Shown: positions 13,936 through 22,857 of the stretch, piece after piece | Layout of the letters: each line of letters starts with the position of its first letter | Position numbering within the stretch: the stretch's first letter is position 1 | NCBI RefSeq assembly: GCF_039727615.1 | Contig: NZ_CP152474.1 | Span: forward strand, 1 to 64,000 | Length of the DNA: 64,000 nucleotides | Origin: Leclercia sp. S52 | Lineage (GTDB): Bacteria; Pseudomonadota; Gammaproteobacteria; Enterobacterales; Enterobacteriaceae | Reading direction: 5' to 3' | The notes under the pieces: generated by a model | Told to the model about the DNA's origin: nothing | Seen by the model: the letters and a program-made list of their open reading frames with translations, nothing else | Database searches by the model: none | Program-made: the position numbers and the translations under genes

Positions 13936-14037
13936 GAGTGTATCAATGAACAAACGTGCCTGAGGGGCGTTTGGGATACCCCAGCCTGTCCACCGTGGAA
14001 GGCGACAATTCTTGCTGATTTCAGGAGTTTTAACTGT
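13936..14037 (+). promoter_or_regulatory. ROSE-type RNA thermometer in the ibpA leader
   Basis: The ibpA 5' untranslated region ends with TTGCTGATTTCAGGAG followed by the start codon 8 nt later. The TTGCT can pair with the AGGAG Shine-Dalgarno sequence, the hallmark of ROSE thermometers, which are known in the E. coli ibpA leader. Upstream segments can fold into the usual accessory hairpins. Melting at high temperature would free the ribosome-binding site. Confidence 0.8.
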
Positions 14038-14448
14038 ATGCGTAACTTTGATCTTTCTCCGCTTTATCGTTCAGCCATTGGCTTCGATCGTCTGTTCAAT
14101 CATTTAGAAAACAACCAAAGCCAGAGCAACGGCTACCCTCCTTACAATGTTGAATTGGTTGACGAAAACCACTATCGCATCGCGATTGCCGTGGCCGGTT
14201 TTGCTGAAAGCGAACTGGAGATCACCGCGCAGGACAACCTGCTGGTGGTGAAAGGCGCTCATGCGGGCGAGCAGAAAGAACGTACCTACCTCTATCAGGG
14301 CATCGCGGAACGTAACTTTGAACGCAAGTTCCAGTTAGCTGAGAACATTCACGTTCACGGCGCGAACCTGGTCAACGGCCTGCTGTATATCGATCTGGAA
14401 CGTGTGATCCCGGAAGCGAAAAAACCGCGCCGTATTGAAATTAATTAA
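14038..14448 (+). CDS. ibpA: Small heat-shock chaperone IbpA
   Basis: Alpha-crystallin/Hsp20 holdase that coats aggregating proteins during heat and oxidative stress and passes them to DnaK/ClpB. The 136-residue protein has the N-terminal [20 protein letters not shown], the alpha-crystallin domain (about 35-125, [15 protein letters not shown]...), and a C-terminal tail with the I/V-x-I/V motif region (RRIEIN). It is controlled by the sigma-32 promoter and thermometer just upstream and is co-transcribed with ibpB. Confidence 0.98.
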   Translation: MRNFDLSPLYRSAIGFDRLFNHLENNQSQSNGYPPYNVELVDENHYRIAIAVAGFAESELEITAQDNLLVVKGAHAGEQKERTYLYQGIAERNFERKFQLAENIHVHGANLVNGLLYIDLERVIPEAKKPRRIEIN

Positions 14449-14585
14449 TTGATCGGGTCGCTGTGGCGGCCCAAACCTGAATGCTTGCCGATATCGGGAG
14501 CATATGTGAATCCATCAGGATTTGCAGGAATAACCGCGCACAAAATTAACCTGTGCCGAACTCGCTTCTCAGAAGGAGAACTACC
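14449..14585 (+). promoter_or_regulatory. ibpA-ibpB intercistronic region
   Basis: This 137-nt spacer holds no gene. Near its end TTCTC can pair with GAGAA around the AAGGAG ribosome-binding site of ibpB, a small hairpin that may act as a second temperature-sensitive element. An ibpB thermometer is known in E. coli; the pairing here is my inference from the sequence. Confidence 0.5.
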
Positions 14586-15014
14586 ATGCGTAATTACGAC
14601 TTATCCCCACTCCTGCGTCAGTGGATCGGTTTTGACAAACTGGCTAACGCGCTGCAAAGCACCACCGAAAGCCAGACCTTCCCGCCGTACAACATCGAAA
14701 AGAGCGACGATAACCACTATCGCATTACGCTCGCGGTGGCGGGATTCAGCCAGCAGAACCTCGATATCCAGCTGGAAGGCACGCGCCTGACGGTGAAAGG
14801 CACGCCGGAAAAACCGGAGACCGAAACCAAATGGCTGCACCAGGGGCTGGTCACTCAGCCGTTCAGCCTGAGCTTTACCCTTGCTGAACATATGGAAGTG
14901 ACGGGCGCCACCTTCACCAACGGGCTGCTGCATATCGACATCACCCGCAACGTGCCGGAAGAGATTGCTCCGCAGCGGATCGCCATCAGCGAACGCCCGG
15001 CGTTGAATAGCTAA
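14586..15014 (+). CDS. ibpB: Small heat-shock chaperone IbpB
   Basis: Hsp20 partner of IbpA that joins it in mixed assemblies on aggregates and eases later disaggregation. The start is ATG at 14586 ([16 protein letters not shown]) with AAGGAG 8 nt upstream, giving 142 residues, the E. coli length. The alpha-crystallin domain spans about 35-125 and the C-terminal tail contains RIAIS, an I-x-I anchoring motif. It follows ibpA in the heat-shock operon. Confidence 0.98.
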   Translation: MRNYDLSPLLRQWIGFDKLANALQSTTESQTFPPYNIEKSDDNHYRITLAVAGFSQQNLDIQLEGTRLTVKGTPEKPETETKWLHQGLVTQPFSLSFTLAEHMEVTGATFTNGLLHIDITRNVPEEIAPQRIAISERPALNS

Positions 15015-15023
15015 TGCCATCAT

Positions 15024-15049
15024 GTCGGGTGGCGCTACGCTTACCCGAC
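15024..15049. repeat. REP-type palindrome
   Basis: GTCGGGTGGCGCTACGCTTACCCGAC forms a stem of REP type 10 nt after ibpB. It is the first part of a composite intergenic block that continues to 15161. Confidence 0.8.
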
Positions 15050-15071
15050 CTACATAGCTAATACGGGTTTG

Positions 15072-15118
15072 TGCGGCCTGATGCCCTCACCCCGACCCTC
15101 TCCCACAGGGAGAGGGCG
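15072..15118. repeat. Dispersed CTCTCCC/GGGAGAG intergenic element
   Basis: Holds GATGCCCTCACCCCGACCCT followed by CTCCCAC and AGGGAGAGGGCG, a near-palindrome. A close copy lies at 51578-51626 and a more extended palindromic relative at 50489-50535. Confidence 0.75.
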
Positions 15119-15126
15119 CACACACT

Positions 15127-15161
15127 AAAAACGGTCACCTTCGGGTGACCGTTTTGCTTTT
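15127..15161 (+). terminator. Terminator after ibpB
   Basis: AAAACGGTCACC and GGTGACCGTTTT form a perfect stem around a TTCG tetraloop, followed by GCTTTT. The symmetric A and T flanks would allow termination in both directions. The second composite block at 51.6 kb carries an equivalent hairpin with a different stem. Confidence 0.92.
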
Positions 15162-15255
15162 ACCTCGGCTTTTTTTGTGCGCCATCGCCCATACAACCCG
15201 CCTGCGCTCTGCGAAAATCCCTGCTAATAATAATGTTATTCACAGGGATGCCGTC

Positions 15256-16917
15256 ATGAGTGATATAGCGTTAACGGTCAGTATTCTGGCGTTGGTTGCG
15301 GTAGTCGGGCTGTGGATAGGCAATATCAAAATCCGCGGGGTCGGGTTTGGCATTGGCGGCGTGCTGTTTGGCGGGATATTTGTCGGCCACTTTGCCGACC
15401 AGCTGGGCATCACGCTCAGCGCCCAAATGCTGCATTTCATTCAGGAATTTGGCCTGATCCTCTTTGTGTACACCATCGGCATTCAGGTTGGGCCCGGCTT
15501 TTTCGCCTCGCTGCGCGTCTCGGGTCTGCGTCTCAACCTCTTTGCGATGGGGATTGTGGTAATGGGCGGGCTGGTCACCGCCCTGCTGCATAAGCTCTTT
15601 GCCATCCCGCTGCCGGTGGTGCTGGGCATTTTCTCCGGGGCGGTCACCAACACCCCCGCGCTGGGGGCCGGGCAGCAAATTCTGCGCGATCTGGGTATCG
15701 AGCCCGGCATCGTGGATCAGATGGGCATGAGCTACGCCATGGCCTACCCGTTCGGCATCTGCGGCATTCTGCTCACCATGTGGCTGATGCGCGTTCTGTT
15801 TCGCATTAACGTGGAGCAAGAGGCGCAGCAGCACGAATCCACCCTCACCCAGGGTCAGGCGCTGATTAAAACCATCAACATCCGCGTCGACAACCCCAAT
15901 CTCAACAACCTGGCGATTCAGGATGTGCCGATCCTCAACAGCGCCAACATTATCTGTTCCCGCCTGAAGCGCGAGCAGACCCTGATGGTGCCGCTGCCCG
16001 GGACGGTGATCCAGACCGGCGACCTGCTGCACCTCGTCGGCCAGCCGGCGGACCTGAACAACGCCCGGCTGGTGATCGGCCAGGAGGTCGACACTTCGCT
16101 CTCCACCCGCGGTACCGATATGCGCGTCGAGCGGGTGGTGGTCACCAACGAGCAGGTATTAGGCAAGAAAATCCGCGAACTGCAGGCTAAAGAGCGTTAT
16201 GACGTGGTGATCTCGCGTCTGAACCGTGCCGGGATAGAGTTGGTGGCCAGTCCGGATGCCAGCCTGCAGTTTGGCGATATCCTCAACCTGGTCGGGCGTC
16301 CGGCCTCCATCGACGCCGTCGCCAATATCGTGGGCAACGCGCAGCAAAAACTGCAGCAGGTGCAGATGCTGCCGGTGTTTATCGGCATTGGTCTTGGCGT
16401 CCTGCTCGGCTCCATCCCGCTGTACGTGCCGGGGTTCCCGGTGGCGCTCAAGCTGGGGCTGGCGGGCGGGCCGCTGATTATGGCCCTGATCCTCGGGCGT
16501 ATCGGCTGCGTGGGTAAGCTCTACTGGTTTATGCCCCCGAGCGCTAACCTCGCCCTGCGCGAGCTGGGGATTGTCCTGTTTCTGGCGGTGGTGGGGCTGA
16601 AATCGGGTGGGGATTTCGTCCAGACGCTGGCGCGCGGCGACGGCGTCAGCTGGATTGGCTACGGCATCCTCATTACCGCCGTTCCGCTGATCACCATGGG
16701 CATTCTGGCGCGGCTGTTGGCGAAGATGAACTATTTAACCCTGTGCGGCATGCTGGCCGGTTCGATGACCGATCCTCCGGCGCTGGCCTTTGCCAACAAC
16801 CTGCACGCCACCAGCGGTGCGGCGGCGCTCTCCTACGCTACTGTCTATCCGCTGGTGATGTTTATGCGCATCATCACACCGCAATTGCTGGCGGTGCTGT
16901 TCTGGGGGATGGGTTAA
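15256..16917 (+). CDS. yidE: YidE, aspartate:alanine-exchanger-family membrane protein with TrkA-C domains
   Basis: Putative inner-membrane transporter of the AAE family; substrate unknown. ATG at 15256 ([19 protein letters not shown]) gives 553 residues, the E. coli length, so the earlier in-frame codon at 15145 is not used. Two membrane blocks, about 1-185 and 370-553, each have about five spans and the repeats [12 protein letters not shown] and [11 protein letters not shown]. Between them lie two TrkA-C (RCK_C) domains at about 190-360. A terminator precedes it, so it is a separate unit. Its stop overlaps that of the converging sulfatase gene by 4 nt. Confidence 0.95.
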   Translation: MSDIALTVSILALVAVVGLWIGNIKIRGVGFGIGGVLFGGIFVGHFADQLGITLSAQMLHFIQEFGLILFVYTIGIQVGPGFFASLRVSGLRLNLFAMGIVVMGGLVTALLHKLFAIPLPVVLGIFSGAVTNTPALGAGQQILRDLGIEPGIVDQMGMSYAMAYPFGICGILLTMWLMRVLFRINVEQEAQQHESTLTQGQALIKTINIRVDNPNLNNLAIQDVPILNSANIICSRLKREQTLMVPLPGTVIQTGDLLHLVGQPADLNNARLVIGQEVDTSLSTRGTDMRVERVVVTNEQVLGKKIRELQAKERYDVVISRLNRAGIELVASPDASLQFGDILNLVGRPASIDAVANIVGNAQQKLQQVQMLPVFIGIGLGVLLGSIPLYVPGFPVALKLGLAGGPLIMALILGRIGCVGKLYWFMPPSANLALRELGIVLFLAVVGLKSGGDFVQTLARGDGVSWIGYGILITAVPLITMGILARLLAKMNYLTLCGMLAGSMTDPPALAFANNLHATSGAAALSYATVYPLVMFMRIITPQLLAVLFWGMG

Positions 16918-18398
16918 ACCTCTAACCCTAATCTGGCGAACTGCTCTGCCGGGGCGTCGCTCTCACGTAGCAGACGCACCAGCAGGGCGATCATCCGCGC
17001 TTCGATGGCCTTATCTTCAATCGGGCAATGCTGGTGCGGATCGGTATGTAAATCGAACAGCAGATGGCCCACGCGATTCACCCCCGGGTATTTTTCCTGC
17101 GCCGGAATACGCAGCGTTTTAACCCCTTTAGTAAAGCGGAAGGGCGGTGCCAGGGCGATTGACTCCAGCTCCTCCGGGGTAAAGCGGGTATTCATCTTGA
17201 TCGGCATCAGGGTGTAGTTGGCGATGTCATTTTCCCGCCCGGGCAGCGCGGCGCGCATATAGACATAGCGCCCGTCCGTGACGTTGACATGGCCGCTGAA
17301 GACCCCGAACAGCGCCGCGTCACGCACCGGGGTGTCGTCCTCAAGAATGCGGGCTAACGGCTTGCCCTGGACGTCGGGCGGGATAGGCTGGTTGAAGAAC
17401 TCCAGCAGCGTGGGCGCCCAGTCAATCATCTGCACCAGCGCATCGCGCTGCACCCCCTGATGGGCGCTGCGCGGATCCCAGATAAACAGCGGGTTATTCG
17501 CCACCTCGTTGTAATAGGGCATCTGGTTTTTCGCCCACCAGCCATGCTCCCCGAGCAGAAAGCCGTGATCGGTGCCGACAATCAACATCGTATCGCGCCA
17601 CAGATCGTGGCGGTCCATCAGGTCGAGAATCCGGCCGAGGTTGCGATCGCACATGGAGACCAGGGCGCGATAGCGGCAGCGAATATGCTCTATCGCCTCC
17701 GGGCTCTCCTCCACCTTGCCGCGCGGCCAGTCGTAGTGCGGCCCGTCCCAGGGATCCTGATATAACGCGAGATATTCCTCGGTGGTGTAAAACGGCTCGT
17801 GCGGGTCGAAGGTCTCTACCTGCAACAGCCAGCTGTCCTGCTGATGGTTCTTGTCGATAAATTCGCACCCGGCGTTAAAGACCCGGGTTTGCGGGAAGTC
17901 CGCCTCCTGCTGAATGTAGCCGCGGTTAACCCAGTCGTGCCGCCAGAGTCCCGAGACCCCACCGCCGGTTTGCTTCTGCGGCACCCGCAGCACCTCCGGA
18001 ATTGCGGGGTCGGCGACGCTGGCCTTCCAGTGATCCCCCTCCTGGCCGCGGATTATTTCCCATGAGCTGTAGCGATTGTGGTAGTTGCCGCCGCCGTCCT
18101 CCCAGTAGTGCAGATGGTCGCTGATCAGGTGGGTATAAACGCCCGCTTTTTTCAGCAGCTCCGGCATGGAGTCGTCGAACGGCTCCAGCGGCCCCCACTC
18201 CCGGTGCAAAAAATTGTACCGGCCGGTGTGCAGCTCCCGGCGGGCGGGCATGCAGGGCATGCTGCCGACATAGCTGTTGTTGAAGGTGGCGCAGCGGGCC
18301 GCCAGGCGCTGGAAGTTGGGCGCCTGAGTGATCATATCCCCGTAAGGCGGCAGATAGTGTTTATTCAGGCTGTCGAAGAGCAGAATGATGGCTTTCAT
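16914..18398 (-). CDS. Cys-type sulfatase
   Basis: A 494-residue type I sulfatase that should hydrolyse sulfate esters after conversion of Cys49 to formylglycine. The signature [15 protein letters not shown] contains C49-M-P-A-R53, a variant of the usual CxPSR. Other active-site elements are Asp9 (LLFDSLNKH) and [11 protein letters not shown] with Asp277 and His278. There is no signal peptide, so the enzyme should be cytoplasmic. It is the last gene of an operon with PTS IIC and IIB (9 nt after IIB). The maturase gene yidF lies about 4.5 kb away. A phosphonate monoester hydrolase role is the main alternative. Confidence 0.88.
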   Translation of the reverse strand: MKAIILLFDSLNKHYLPPYGDMITQAPNFQRLAARCATFNNSYVGSMPCMPARRELHTGRYNFLHREWGPLEPFDDSMPELLKKAGVYTHLISDHLHYWEDGGGNYHNRYSSWEIIRGQEGDHWKASVADPAIPEVLRVPQKQTGGGVSGLWRHDWVNRGYIQQEADFPQTRVFNAGCEFIDKNHQQDSWLLQVETFDPHEPFYTTEEYLALYQDPWDGPHYDWPRGKVEESPEAIEHIRCRYRALVSMCDRNLGRILDLMDRHDLWRDTMLIVGTDHGFLLGEHGWWAKNQMPYYNEVANNPLFIWDPRSAHQGVQRDALVQMIDWAPTLLEFFNQPIPPDVQGKPLARILEDDTPVRDAALFGVFSGHVNVTDGRYVYMRAALPGRENDIANYTLMPIKMNTRFTPEELESIALAPPFRFTKGVKTLRIPAQEKYPGVNRVGHLLFDLHTDPHQHCPIEDKAIEARMIALLVRLLRESDAPAEQFARLGLEV

Positions 18399-18407
18399 CG
18401 TCGCTCC

Positions 18408-18731
18408 TTAACGGGCCTGAATCAGGTGCGGGAAATGCTCTTCAATCACCGCGTAGATCTGCTTCCCGATGGTCTCTCCGTCCATAATATTTTCGATGGG
18501 GATCAGATACTGTCCGTGGCGCGGATCGAGGCTCACCACATCAATCAGCTTTTTCGAAATGGCGTAGATATCCGCCCATTCGGTAAATCCGCCGACCTCG
18601 CCCGCGGCGGTATGCTCCATGTCGAAATCAATGTCATATTTCGCTAAGGCTTTTTTCACCACCGTCTGCAACATCACGCTACTGCCGACACCGTAGCCGC
18701 AAACAAACAGAATATTAATTTTGTCTTTCAT
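18408..18731 (-). CDS. PTS IIB component, ascorbate type
   Basis: Phosphocarrier of a sugar phosphotransferase system. ATG at 18731 (MKDKINILFVCGYGVGSS) has AAAAGGA upstream and gives 107 residues. The phospho-accepting Cys is in the loop VCGYGVGSSVM near residue 11. The fold and the C-terminal IEEHFP resemble UlaB. It lies between the IIC gene and the sulfatase gene. No IIA gene is present in the window, so IIA must be borrowed from another system or encoded elsewhere. Confidence 0.85.
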   Translation of the reverse strand: MKDKINILFVCGYGVGSSVMLQTVVKKALAKYDIDFDMEHTAAGEVGGFTEWADIYAISKKLIDVVSLDPRHGQYLIPIENIMDGETIGKQIYAVIEEHFPHLIQAR

Positions 18732-18759
18732 GACGATATCCTTTTCACAATGAGATGAT

Positions 18760-20085
18760 TTAGCCCGCGTAAGGCCCGAGATGGAACGTTGAGGCAATAA
18801 ACTTAAGCACTTCACAAATGGCGGGCCATAAAGTCGCCCAGTCGAAAATACCGGTCCAGCCCACCCCTTCGGCTGCCAGCCCGGTTAAGGGAATAGCCCA
18901 CACGGTGCCGAAGGTTTGAATAATCCCCAGCAGGAAAGTACAAATAATCACGGCGCGATAACCGCCCAGCCGGTTGGCTAATACTCCAATCGGGCCGCCG
19001 GAGAAAAATAACGGCACAAAACCGGGGAGCACCATAATAGGGCTGTGGGTAATAAGCAGAATGCCCATCGAGAAAATCGTGCCGAAGGTACAGAAGATAA
19101 AACCAAGAGTGGCGGCATTTGGGGAGAAAGGTAATAAGGCTGCGACATCGACGGCGGGAATCGCGTTCGGGATTAAACGATCCTGCCAGCCTTTAAAGGA
19201 GGCATTAATTTCCCCGACCATCATGCGCACTCCCTGTAACAGAATCACCATATACATGGAGAACTGCAGGCCGAGGTTAATAATGTAGATATACCAGGGC
19301 TTCCCTTTTGCCATGGCCTGAACGTTATCAATGCCGGTGGTCAGTAAGAACCCGCCGACGAACAGGGTCATCACGATGGCGATGGAGGTGACGTTATGGT
19401 TAAAAATCGCCAGCCAGCCGGGCAGCTTCATGTTCTCGGCATCCTGCTTCTCGGCGTCGCCAAACAGGTGGGCGAATTTCGAGAAAAACCAGATCCCCAG
19501 CATCTGGTTATGGGCGATGGTAAAGCCTGCATTATTGGTGATTTTAGCGACCGGTTTGGCAATAAGGGTGGTGGCAAACGCCCAGAACAGACCGGTTAAG
19601 ATCCCGGCGATAATAATTGACGGCACCCAGCCAAAGCCCAGCCAGAAGACAATCAGCCACAGCACCGCCTGGGAGTGTGACACTCCGGTATTGCCGGTGA
19701 GGAAAATGCCTTTCACCTTTGTATAGCGGCCAAACAGGACCAGCAGCAGGTTGGTGAAAAAGGCCAGGACAAACACATAGCCTACAAAACCGAAGTTATC
19801 CCCGAGCGCGATCTGGGTTGCCGCTTTCATGGCATAGGAATCCATTAAATAACCATGGATGCCATAAGACTTGCTCACCGCATCAGCGACGGGTTTAAAG
19901 GTGGCCGAAAACTGAAACCCGCCGAAGAGCACCATCATTAATCCCACCATGGCGCTCACCATACCGGTAATAATTTTAATCGGTGATTTTTTATCGAGGG
20001 CATAACCCAGTCCCACCAGTAATCCAATTAAAATAGCGGGTTCGGTTAGAAAAGATTGTATTACTGAAATAAAGTCAGAAAACAT
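18760..20085 (-). CDS. PTS IIC permease, ascorbate (UlaA) type
   Basis: Inner-membrane channel of the same phosphotransferase system. The 441-residue protein has about ten to eleven spans and resembles UlaA across its length, for example FKPVADAVSKSYGIHG, GYVFVLAFFTNLLLVLFGR, KLPGWLAIFNHN and NHPIMVLPGF-like segments. GGAGG lies 9 nt before the ATG at 20085. The linked sulfatase suggests that the imported substrate is a sulfated sugar or sugar acid, which is inference. It heads the operon transcribed leftward from the AT-rich gap. Confidence 0.88.
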   Translation of the reverse strand: MFSDFISVIQSFLTEPAILIGLLVGLGYALDKKSPIKIITGMVSAMVGLMMVLFGGFQFSATFKPVADAVSKSYGIHGYLMDSYAMKAATQIALGDNFGFVGYVFVLAFFTNLLLVLFGRYTKVKGIFLTGNTGVSHSQAVLWLIVFWLGFGWVPSIIIAGILTGLFWAFATTLIAKPVAKITNNAGFTIAHNQMLGIWFFSKFAHLFGDAEKQDAENMKLPGWLAIFNHNVTSIAIVMTLFVGGFLLTTGIDNVQAMAKGKPWYIYIINLGLQFSMYMVILLQGVRMMVGEINASFKGWQDRLIPNAIPAVDVAALLPFSPNAATLGFIFCTFGTIFSMGILLITHSPIMVLPGFVPLFFSGGPIGVLANRLGGYRAVIICTFLLGIIQTFGTVWAIPLTGLAAEGVGWTGIFDWATLWPAICEVLKFIASTFHLGPYAG

Positions 20086-20560
20086 AATGCAGTCAACCTC
20101 CGTGATATTCGCTTGCGGATAAATAAAATCCAGCTGAGTATGGCTTCTTATTTATTAACGGAACGGCTAATACTTTATTTGGTAAGATATTTTGAAAGCG
20201 AAACCACTTTAATAATCAAATTTGGTCATTAGAAGATTGATTGTGATTTTTTGTGATTCTATTTGCAAAATTAATAAAGTATTGGCTTCGATGATTCAAA
20301 GCCTTATTTGATAAATTTAATATATATAAAATGGTCTGGTGAATGAAGGTTTCTGTCATTATTAGTAAGTTAAATATATCAGCGCTCGATATTCTGCTTT
20401 TAATTATTGATATAAGGCTTATTAAAGTAAGGCGTTAAATAAGTTAATGGCAACTATTTTATTTTGTGGCGTTAGCCACATATTTAATTCAAGTCGAGGT
20501 ATAAGTTTGGTTTTGCACCACTCAGTAAGTCTCTCTCTACATTAAGCAAAGGACTGAAAA
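20086..20560. promoter_or_regulatory. AT-rich divergent control region
   Basis: A 475-bp AT-rich gap without a gene lies between the leftward PTS/sulfatase operon and the rightward sulfotransferase-like gene. It contains a short palindrome TGTGGC-GTTA-GCCACA at 20465-20480, about 80 nt before the rightward gene, a candidate regulator site. The composition suggests silencing by H-NS. No regulator gene adjoins it. Confidence 0.5.
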
Positions 20561-21976
20561 ATGAACGCAACCTATACTGTAAAACTTAACCCCTACGATA
20601 AAAATAAACTCAGCGCATTAATTACCATTGAGAGTCCGGAAGCGGTAAGGTTTGACTACACCGTCCAGGGTAAAACTGCGAACACCAGCTTTCATTACGG
20701 CACCGAGCAATACAGCGTTAATCCAGAAATTACCGTGGTAGGTTTGTATGCCAATTATTCCAATAACGTTACCCTGAATCTTTACACCGGGAACAATGCC
20801 GCCGAAACCTTTCTGATAACGATATCAACGCAGGGGCAGGACTATGGTGATGTTCCCCTGGCGCTGACGATCAATATTGCTGACGGCGCGATGGCAGAGA
20901 GTACCTTAGGGCAGGGTTGGTTTGTCACCAGCGCGTGGAATGGCTATGACATCAATGGCGATCTGCGCATTACCGGCCTGTTTCCGTGGATGTACGGCAA
21001 CTTAAAAATCATCGAAAACGCGCTCTGGTCAGCCGAAGCCAGCGAAACCTGGGATCCGGACAAGCATGCCTTCGCGCCAACGTTATACCGCTTTAACCTC
21101 GCCGGTAAGATCGCACAAACCTACACCGCGCCTGCCGGGTATGGTTTTCATCACGACATCACTACCGACGGGAAAGGCACTCTCTGGGTGTTAGGCTCCC
21201 TGCTGGATGGCTGGAGTGACGAGCAAAAGCTGGAGAGCATCCTCTATAAATACGACATCGCCAGTGGGGCGTTGCTCTGGCAGCGTGATTACTCCCGGGA
21301 ATTTATGGGTGCCACGGTGCTGGACAATACCGACACCAACGACGTGCATTTCAACAGCCTGGAGTATGTCGCCGAGACCGGACAGCTGATGGTCAATTCC
21401 CGCTCCAGCTGTACCGTGCTGGGGCTTAATAGCGAGTCCGGGGATCCGGAGTGGATTATCGATAACCCGGCCTTTCCCGTGCTGAATAGCACCCTGAATC
21501 TGCAGGTGGTGGATGCAGATAATTTCAGCTATCCCAACGGTGAGCATGCCGTGTTTGTGACGCATAACAGCCGGTACCAGGCGTGGCGGGGTAACAACAG
21601 GTTCGTTGTCTCCCTGTTCAATAACAACTCGTGCGCAGATGAACAGGGTAATGAGCTGGTCCGTACGATTGAATCGGATCCAGTAACCTATACCGCCGCC
21701 GCACTGGATTCTTTACCCACTATTCTTGCCATCGATTTAACCGCCGCGACGGTTCAGCGTCTGGATCAGTTTCATTTCCCCGACCAGCGCAGCGAGCTCA
21801 CGTCATCGGTATTTGATGTCGGGAATGAGTATTACAATGTCTATTTCGGTGCCGAACAATCCTTCTTCGTTTTTGATACCGATAATAATATCGGGGTATC
21901 GATTTACGATATTGATACCGGCTTAGGCTATCGCGGCAGAATATTCACTTACGATGAACTGCGTTCGTTAATTTAA
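20561..21976 (+). CDS. Arylsulfotransferase (ASST)-family protein
   Basis: A 471-residue protein resembling arylsulfate sulfotransferase AssT. The N-terminal about 100 residues form a beta-sandwich-like domain. The rest is a six-bladed propeller with GFHHDITTDGKGTLWVLG, NDVHFNSLEYVAETGQLMVNS and SSCTVLGLNSESGDPEWI, which line up with the active-site His and substrate motifs of the family. Unlike periplasmic AssT it starts MNATYTVKLNP with no signal peptide, although AAAGGAC precedes this ATG. It may transfer or bind sulfate esters in the cytoplasm, in line with the cytoplasmic sulfatase nearby. Confidence 0.75.
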   Translation: MNATYTVKLNPYDKNKLSALITIESPEAVRFDYTVQGKTANTSFHYGTEQYSVNPEITVVGLYANYSNNVTLNLYTGNNAAETFLITISTQGQDYGDVPLALTINIADGAMAESTLGQGWFVTSAWNGYDINGDLRITGLFPWMYGNLKIIENALWSAEASETWDPDKHAFAPTLYRFNLAGKIAQTYTAPAGYGFHHDITTDGKGTLWVLGSLLDGWSDEQKLESILYKYDIASGALLWQRDYSREFMGATVLDNTDTNDVHFNSLEYVAETGQLMVNSRSSCTVLGLNSESGDPEWIIDNPAFPVLNSTLNLQVVDADNFSYPNGEHAVFVTHNSRYQAWRGNNRFVVSLFNNNSCADEQGNELVRTIESDPVTYTAAALDSLPTILAIDLTAATVQRLDQFHFPDQRSELTSSVFDVGNEYYNVYFGAEQSFFVFDTDNNIGVSIYDIDTGLGYRGRIFTYDELRSLI

Positions 21977-21986
21977 AAATATCCTC

Positions 21987-22024
21987 AGCGGCAAGTTACG
22001 GCCTCGTGTTACTTGCCGCTTTTA
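21987..22024 (+). terminator. Terminator after the ASST-family gene
   Basis: AGCGGCAAGTTAC and GTTACTTGCCGCT form a stem with one mismatch, followed by TTTT. Confidence 0.85.
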
Positions 22025-22157
22025 CACTGCCTGTAAATTGTTCCCCTGGCTGGATTTATACTGGAGCCACCGCCGGATCCGGCGGGTGGGAATTACTCCC
22101 CCGGATACGCTACTATTGCCGCAGTTTTGTACACCGGACAGTCAGACAGGAGACGTC

Positions 22158-22505
22158 ATGAAAATTTCCCGCCTCGGCGAAGCGCCGGATTATCGCTTCT
22201 CGCTGGCCAACGAGCGTACCTTTCTGGCGTGGATCCGCACCGCGCTGGGCTTTCTGGCGGCCGGTGTCGGCCTTGACCAGCTGGCCCCCGATTTTGCCAC
22301 GCCGGCGATCCGCCAGCTGCTGGCGCTGCTGCTGTGCCTCTTTTCCGGCGGGCTGGCGATCTACGGCTACCTGCGCTGGCTGCGCAATGAAAAGGCGATG
22401 CGCCTGAAAGAAGATCTGCCCTACACCCGCAGCCTGCTGATGGTCAGCCTGATCCTGATGATAGTGGCGGTGATTGTGATGGGGCTGGTGCTGTATGGCG
22501 GATAA
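22158..22505 (+). CDS. yidH: YidH, DUF202 inner-membrane protein
   Basis: A 115-residue membrane protein of the DUF202 family with three predicted spans and the conserved N-terminal motif NERTFLAWIRTALGFLA. ATG at 22158 is preceded by CAGGAG. Its function is unknown. It starts the yidHGF cluster: its end overlaps yidG by 11 nt and yidG overlaps yidF by 4 nt, so the two DUF202 proteins are tied to the sulfatase-maturating enzyme, the same order as in E. coli. Confidence 0.93.
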   Translation: MKISRLGEAPDYRFSLANERTFLAWIRTALGFLAAGVGLDQLAPDFATPAIRQLLALLLCLFSGGLAIYGYLRWLRNEKAMRLKEDLPYTRSLLMVSLILMIVAVIVMGLVLYGG

Positions 22506-22857
22506 CCGCAAGGCGCGCCGTCTGGCCGATCCCGGGCTGCAGCCGGAGCGCACCTCGCTTGCATGGCTGCGCACCCTGTTTGGCTACGGCGCGTTGATGG
22601 TGCTGGCGGTCAGGCACAACTGGCAGCAGGCGGGCCCGCTGTTCTGGGTGGCGCTGGGAGTGCTGGCGATGGTGGCGCTGATCCTCTGGCACTACACCCG
22701 CAACCGCGCCCGGATGGACGTTTCGCTGTACGACTTTTCAGCATCCCGACCGGTGCGTATTAAATTTTTGATCTCCCTCGCAGTGTTCTCCCTCGCATTA
22801 CTGTTTGCTGCTAGTCACGTTCACCATCTCATTATTTTTATCAGGGATTTTGCATGA
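22495..22857 (+). CDS. yidG: YidG, DUF202 inner-membrane protein
   Basis: A second DUF202 protein of 120 residues with the motif PERTSLAWLRTLFGYGALM, matching the same family signature as YidH, and three spans (about 28-48, 55-72, 92-112). The start ATG lies inside the 3' end of yidH, and its TGA overlaps the ATG of yidF (ATGA). Translational coupling with yidF is likely. Its role is unknown. Confidence 0.92.
   Translation: MADNRKARRLADPGLQPERTSLAWLRTLFGYGALMVLAVRHNWQQAGPLFWVALGVLAMVALILWHYTRNRARMDVSLYDFSASRPVRIKFLISLAVFSLALLFAASHVHHLIIFIRDFA

Noticed and set aside
22038..22062. Sigma-70 promoter before yidH (TTGTTC and TATACT)
   Set aside because: The spacing is only 13 nt, too short for a credible promoter.
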